A DNA stretch of 64,000 bases from Gliomastix tumulicola. Its lineage: Eukaryota > Ascomycota > Sordariomycetes > Hypocreales > Bionectriaceae. The stretch is taken from positions 4,216,001-4,280,000 of the forward strand of contig BCHX01000004.1 in the NCBI GenBank assembly GCA_001599755.1, written 5' to 3'. Shown here in pieces: positions 60,174 through 64,000 of the stretch. The position numbers were made by a program, and so were the translations under genes. Numbering within the stretch: the stretch's first letter is position 1; every line of letters starts with the position of its first letter. The notes under the pieces are model-generated. The model was not told where the DNA came from. It ran no database searches and saw only the letters and a list, made by a program, of their open reading frames with translations.

Positions 60174-62480
60174 ATGCTAGACCACGTTCTCGGACGGCCG
60201 TCGTCCAAGTCCCGGCGACTCCAGGTCCTGGCCGTCATCTCGTTCTGGTCATTCTACCTCTACAAGTACGCACCTCACAGCCGTTTACTCGCGAGACAAC
60301 AAGGGATACTAACCGCAGTCGTCGCTCGCAGAGGCCACAAACATGGCCCGCCCGGCGCGTCCACGCTCAGCCGACTCTTCACGAAGCGCATCACCGCCTG
60401 GCAGACCGTCGTCCTCACCATGCTCTACCTCTACGCGGCGCGCAACTTCAGCGCCCTCGTCGGCCTCGCGAGCCCCGAGCCCATGGCCAACATGTACGAC
60501 CCGGAATACTTCCGCGCGACCTGGATCCTGACGGCCCTCGACGCCGGCTTCTGGACCGCCATGAAGATCCGCGTCAAGTGGCTGCGCGACCTCGCCAGCG
60601 TCGTCTTCTCCCTCTTCTACCTCGTCGCCGCCGAGCGCGCCGACGAGAAGGTCCGCAAGGTCCGGGGCATGCTCACCGTCGAGCACCTGCGCGTCGCGTG
60701 GAACAAGGGGACGTCGCCGTACCTCAGCTTCTTCCAGAACCTGCTGCGGCCGCGCTTCTCGCGGTGGCCGCCGCGGCAGGTCCGTATCCCGCGGCCGGCG
60801 AACAGCGACTACAAGGAGCCTGTGTCTGCTTGGCTGTACTATGATGGTCCACTGGCGAATCTGGAGCATCACGAGAAGCTCATCCTTGATGTACCTGGGG
60901 GTGGTTTTGTGGCCATGGATCCGCGGTGCAACGACGACAAGCTGTTTGCATGGTCCGGCAAGTCTGGGCTCCCGGTACTCAGCCTGGACTACAAGAAGGC
61001 GCCCGAGTTCCCGTATCCGTATGCGCTCAACGAGTGCTTCGACGTGTACACGACGTTGATACAGAGCCGGGGCCGATGTATCGGTATGTCGGGGAAGCAC
61101 GTCCCGAGGATCATCTTGACGGGCGACAGCGCGGGAGGGAACCTCGCCGTTGCGACGACCTTGATGATCCTCGAGACGGGTAATCCTCACCTTTGTCGGG
61201 TCAGCGGCCGAGGAACGCTTCCTTACCCGGATGGGCTCATCTGCTTCTACCCTACGCTGGACATGAACATCGGCAACTGGATGACAGACGAGCAAATGAC
61301 GCTCATCCGGGACCGCAAGATGAGAAAGACGAACCGGTCCATCGTGCGGCGGAAAAGCCGACAGTACAATGACCTGGTGGGCACGCCGCACCACTCTGAT
61401 GAGGAGGAGGAGAGCTCCCCTCCCAGGGAATCCGTTGAAGTCGCCGTCATCGATGACGAGGACAGTCCCCCCAAGACGTCGGAGGACGAGAAGACCGAGG
61501 AGCAGGAGGAGAACCCGCACCCGGAGTTCTCGCACACCGGGCCCCGGTCCCTCAGTCCCGAGCCGGAGCCAGTCTCAAGAACCAAGAGCGCGTCTCACCA
61601 CTCCGAGCCTATGAGGACGCGCCTGGCCACGTCGTCTATGATTTCGTACTTCAACGACAGGGTGCTGACGCCCGAGATGATGCGCGCCATGATCATCCTG
61701 TACATCGGCCCGCACAACCGGCCCGACTTCTCGTCAGACTATCTCCTGAGCCCCGTGCTCGCGCCCGAGGCCTTGCTAGCCGAGTTCCCTAAGACTTATT
61801 TCATGACAGGGGAGCGAGATCCGCTGGTAGACGACACCGTCATCTTCGCAGGGCGTCTAAGGCGAGCTAAAGAGGCTGCAGTGCGACACAGCATCACGCC
61901 CAAGAGCCCCGGCGGTCACTACACGGAGGAGGAGCTGCGGGACATTGGGGCCGCCGAGGTGATGCTCCTGCCCGGCACGTCGCACGGCTTCCTGCAGTTC
62001 CCGTCTGTGTACCCTCCGGCGTGGAAGCACTTCAACCGGTGCGCCGATTGGTTCGAGCAGCTTTACAGCCACGCCGACAGCGTCCGGTGGCGCAAGGAGA
62101 AGGCAGCGCGTTCGCGGGCGCAGACGAGAGCCCACGAGCACCGACGCGGTCAGAGCGCAGCCGAGTCGAGCGGCGACGAGGACCGGCCGCTGGAGATGAG
62201 CATGACCAAGATCCGCGGTCGCAGTTCGACCCAGGCGCACGAGAGGAGACAGTCACTTCAGCAGCAGCAGCAGCAACAGCAGCAGCAAAAGCAAGAACAG
62301 GACGCAACAAATCCCGGTGAGCGTAGGGGCTCCAAGGCGCAGTCGCCGCCCAAGGCAAACGGCAAGCGCAAGCTGAACAAGAACAAGTCTCTCGTCCGCC
62401 TGGACAGCTCTGAGGATCTGCTCGGGCGACGAATGGAGGGGCTCACGAGTGGACTGACGGGTGCGGGGGAGGATGACTGA
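60174..62480 (+). CDS. hormone-sensitive-lipase-like alpha/beta hydrolase, membrane-associated
   Basis: Two exons, 60174-60265 and 60332-62480 (746 aa). The intron (60266-60331) has a perfect TACTAAC branch site but is 66 bp and stop-free. An N-terminal hydrophobic stretch (LQVLAVISFWSFYLY) and two more (QTVVLTMLYLYAA; LASVVFSLFYLVAA) suggest membrane anchoring. The alpha/beta hydrolase-3 core carries nucleophile S297 in LTGDSAGGNLA, D527 in GERDPLVDD and H582 in GTSHGFLQF. The HGGG oxyanion motif reads PGGGF, so its histidine is replaced. A charged insert of about 110 residues (about 350-460, many Glu/Asp/Ser/Pro) splits the core between nucleophile and acid. The C-terminus is basic and Gln-rich. 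Family members hydrolyse acylglycerols, sterol esters or acetylated small molecules; the substrate here cannot be told. Confidence 0.9.
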   Translation: MLDHVLGRPSSKSRRLQVLAVISFWSFYLYKYAPHSRLLARQQGILTAVVARRGHKHGPPGASTLSRLFTKRITAWQTVVLTMLYLYAARNFSALVGLASPEPMANMYDPEYFRATWILTALDAGFWTAMKIRVKWLRDLASVVFSLFYLVAAERADEKVRKVRGMLTVEHLRVAWNKGTSPYLSFFQNLLRPRFSRWPPRQVRIPRPANSDYKEPVSAWLYYDGPLANLEHHEKLILDVPGGGFVAMDPRCNDDKLFAWSGKSGLPVLSLDYKKAPEFPYPYALNECFDVYTTLIQSRGRCIGMSGKHVPRIILTGDSAGGNLAVATTLMILETGNPHLCRVSGRGTLPYPDGLICFYPTLDMNIGNWMTDEQMTLIRDRKMRKTNRSIVRRKSRQYNDLVGTPHHSDEEEESSPPRESVEVAVIDDEDSPPKTSEDEKTEEQEENPHPEFSHTGPRSLSPEPEPVSRTKSASHHSEPMRTRLATSSMISYFNDRVLTPEMMRAMIILYIGPHNRPDFSSDYLLSPVLAPEALLAEFPKTYFMTGERDPLVDDTVIFAGRLRRAKEAAVRHSITPKSPGGHYTEEELRDIGAAEVMLLPGTSHGFLQFPSVYPPAWKHFNRCADWFEQLYSHADSVRWRKEKAARSRAQTRAHEHRRGQSAAESSGDEDRPLEMSMTKIRGRSSTQAHERRQSLQQQQQQQQQQKQEQDATNPGERRGSKAQSPPKANGKRKLNKNKSLVRLDSSEDLLGRRMEGLTSGLTGAGEDD
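62263..62288. repeat. CAG microsatellite (polyglutamine) in the lipase-like gene
   Basis: A run of CAG/CAA codons in the disordered C-terminus of the lipase-like protein, coding about ten glutamines. Confidence 0.85.
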
Positions 62481-63196
62481 CCGATTGGACACGATCGAGG
62501 AATGCCTGCATGTACATAAAACGAGCCAACTCCTAGTACTAGTACCTACTACTATGTATCCGCCGATGAATATAGCTGACGTGCCCTATGCATGTGGTAT
62601 GATTTCACAGTGCCCCCCTCTCCCTCTTCAGGGTCTCCCTCTCGCTTCGTCGGCTCGCTGGCGCACCGTTGCGGGCCATGCCGATTAACCGCCACCGGTG
62701 TTACTGCTAGTAGGTAGTAGAGAGAGCTGAGCCCCCAAGAATCCAGTGCAGTCTATCCCGTCCTTTTTTTAGAGTCGGGAGCGCGGATAGGACGGAAACG
62801 AAGAGTCGTCATTGGAACCAACACATCCCCCTCCCTTATCCCCTTCTAGACCGCCCGCAAATCAGCCGGGCGGCGTTCCGCTGCGGGATTACGAGATGTC
62901 ATGATGATCGGTGATTTGTTGTCCAGTTGCAGCCAACGAGCGTTGCAGCCCTCAAGCCTGGCCTGTCCTTGTTCCTGCGTTGTTACTTGCGTTGTTACTG
63001 CGTACTTTCCTTGTTTCCCCCCCCCCCTAGGACTGCATTTGCACTGCCCTTAGGACTATTGCTTCTGCCCGTGTTCCCGGAGTGGACTGGACGCTGAGAG
63101 ACAAATGCATCATAAGCATCCCATCATGGTGATGCCACAGAGTTGTGACGGATGGCGGCCTCCCCCGCTCTTGTGTTGCTTAGTACTAACTAGTAG

Positions 63197-63204
63197 TATA
63201 AATA
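63197..63204 (+). promoter_or_regulatory. TATA box of glutamate decarboxylase gene
   Basis: TATAAATA about 200 bp before the ATG at 63400. Transcription would be expected to begin near 63225-63240 and give a leader of about 165 nt. Confidence 0.6.
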
Positions 63205-63237
63205 GGTGAGCAGCTGAGGGTGCAACTGCTCAACTGG

Positions 63238-63300
63238 ATGTTCTCCTCATTCGCATTTCATTTCATTGCCTTTCACTCCTGGCTTTCGTTCTGTGATTGA
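63238..63300 (+). promoter_or_regulatory. candidate upstream ORF in the glutamate decarboxylase leader
   Basis: ATG at 63238 followed by 19 more sense codons and TGA at 63298-63300, about 100 nt before the main start. The peptide would be very rich in Phe/Ser/His (MFSSFAFHFI...). Whether it is translated depends on the transcription start, which may lie only a few bases upstream or just downstream of this ATG. Confidence 0.35.
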
Positions 63301-63399
63301 CAACATCCCATTTTCACTTGCCTTTTCCGTAGCGGACAACATCTCATTTCACTTCAGTCCATCTCGTCTGGGTGACACACAAACCAACCACCCATCACC

Positions 63400-64000
63400 A
63401 TGGTCCATCTGTCCAGCATCCCCGCGCGGCCCCTCGTCGCGGAGTCTGCTCAAGCCAGCGACGGCGCAAAGCAGCAGAAGCAGGAGGACGGCGGCAGGAT
63501 CAGAGATCTGGGCACCTCCGAGTTTGCTGATGAGTTCACGACGAGCGTCTACGGTTCTCGATATGCGGCGCAGACGCTGCCCAAGGACGAGATGCCCGAG
63601 GGCGAGATGCCGCGGGACGTTGCTTACCGCATGATCAAGGACGATCTGAGTCTAGATGGAAACCCGAGGCTCAAGTACGTTTCTCTTCGCTCATGGTGTC
63701 TTGATAGACGGTCGCTGACCTGTATCTAGTCTGGCTTCATTTGTCACCACCTACATGGTACATCACTATTCTTTCTACCTGTGACTCACTCCCGTCTATC
63801 ATCATGCTGACACTGCCCCCCCCAGGAGGAAGAGGCCGAGAAGCTCATGGCCGAGTCAATGTCCAAGAACTTCATCGACTACGAGGAGTACCCGCAGTCG
63901 GCGGACATCCAGAACCGCTGCGTCAACATGATCGGCGACCTCTTCCACGCGCCGCGCGGCGCAGCCGTGGGCACGTCCAGCATCGGCTCGTCTGAGGCCA
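63400..64000 (+). CDS. glutamate decarboxylase, N-terminal part (cut by window edge)
   Basis: Exons 63400-63674, 63730-63757 and 63826 onward; the gene runs off the right edge. The second exon is only 28 nt (NLASFVTTYM). The sequence matches the start of fungal group II PLP decarboxylases of the glutamate type: DLSLDGNPRLNLASFVTTYMEEEAEKLM, KNFIDYEEYPQSADIQNRCVNMI, LFHAP and GTSSIGSSEA; longer stretches are split by the introns. Family knowledge: the enzyme turns glutamate into GABA plus CO2 in the cytosol, the first step of the GABA shunt, and supports stress tolerance and conidiation in fungi. The PLP-binding lysine lies outside the window, so activity cannot be judged. Start at 63400 has a strong context (caccATGgt). 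Confidence 0.93.

Larger units (their letters stand above)
62481..63399. other. promoter and leader of glutamate decarboxylase
   Basis: About 920 bp. It contains a C homopolymer at about 63018-63027, CTAGTA-type words near 62535-62560 and 62700-62720, a TATA box at 63197-63204 and a short upstream open frame at 63238-63300. No other gene seen. Confidence 0.6.

Noticed and set aside
34926..60331. Apparent excess of introns that are multiples of three and stop-free (34926-34985, 57792-57848, 58165-58221, 60266-60331)
   Set aside because: With about 36 introns of this size, roughly four such cases are expected by chance, so the number is not a signal by itself; only the placement in the calpain core is kept as a finding.
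60309..61535. 408-codon minus-strand frame opposite the lipase-like gene
   Set aside because: It is the antisense shadow of a GC-rich coding exon; the plus-strand protein has a full catalytic triad.
1..64000. CRISPR arrays, insertion sequences, phage genes or a secondary-metabolite cluster
   Set aside because: No spaced direct repeats, transposases, phage proteins, or polyketide/NRPS/terpene core enzymes; all recognised genes are fungal chromosomal genes.

Overview
The window looks like chromosomal DNA of a filamentous ascomycete (Pezizomycotina, most likely a sordariomycete). It has many short spliceosomal introns (46-96 bp, a few longer) with GTAAGT-like donors, a HET-domain allorecognition gene, two Zn2Cys6 regulators, a fungal-type xanthine dehydrogenase and an AcuK/ERT1-type gluconeogenesis regulator. 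The genus cannot be given from sequence alone. I saw no bacterial, plasmid, phage, CRISPR or intact transposon feature, and no RIP-like AT-rich block. I could rebuild sixteen genes, fifteen complete and one cut by the right edge. The splice sites were inferred by eye from frame, consensus signals and family conservation.

Layout: 0.2-7.1 kb, a DUF2293 protein and the ribosome-assembly factor Rrp12 (both +). 7.4-12.1 kb, a HET-domain protein and a membrane-anchored histidine-acid-phosphatase-like protein (both -). 14.3-21.0 kb, a KDM4/JHDM3-type histone demethylase and a protein kinase (both +). 21.5-28.0 kb, a kynurenine-type aminotransferase and xanthine dehydrogenase (both +). 29.4-35.4 kb, AcuK/ERT1 and the meiotic TPR protein Zip4/Spo22 (both +). 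36.5-39.1 kb, an intronless Zn2Cys6 transcription factor (-). 39-48 kb, about 9 kb with no convincing gene. 48.1-54.8 kb, Ufd2 (U-box E4 ligase) and a RING/TRAF-type zinc-finger protein (both -). 56.4-62.5 kb, a calpain-like protease and a hormone-sensitive-lipase-like hydrolase (both +). 63.4 kb to the edge, the start of glutamate decarboxylase (+).

The genes are mostly independent housekeeping, catabolic and regulatory genes rather than one cluster. Purine and tryptophan catabolism (xanthine dehydrogenase, aminotransferase) lie next to a carbon-metabolism regulator (AcuK), and two ubiquitin-ligase-type genes are neighbours.

The points most worth a second look are: a phosphatase-like protein that has lost both catalytic signatures; SUMO-interaction-like motifs in the DUF2293 protein; an 18-nt in-frame microexon carrying one of the six zinc-binding cysteines of AcuK; two well-placed start codons around a mitochondrial presequence in the aminotransferase; a perfect 10+10 bp inverted repeat upstream of AcuK; a short upstream ORF just after the TATA box of glutamate decarboxylase; and the 9-kb gene-poor interval upstream of the Zn2Cys6 factor.
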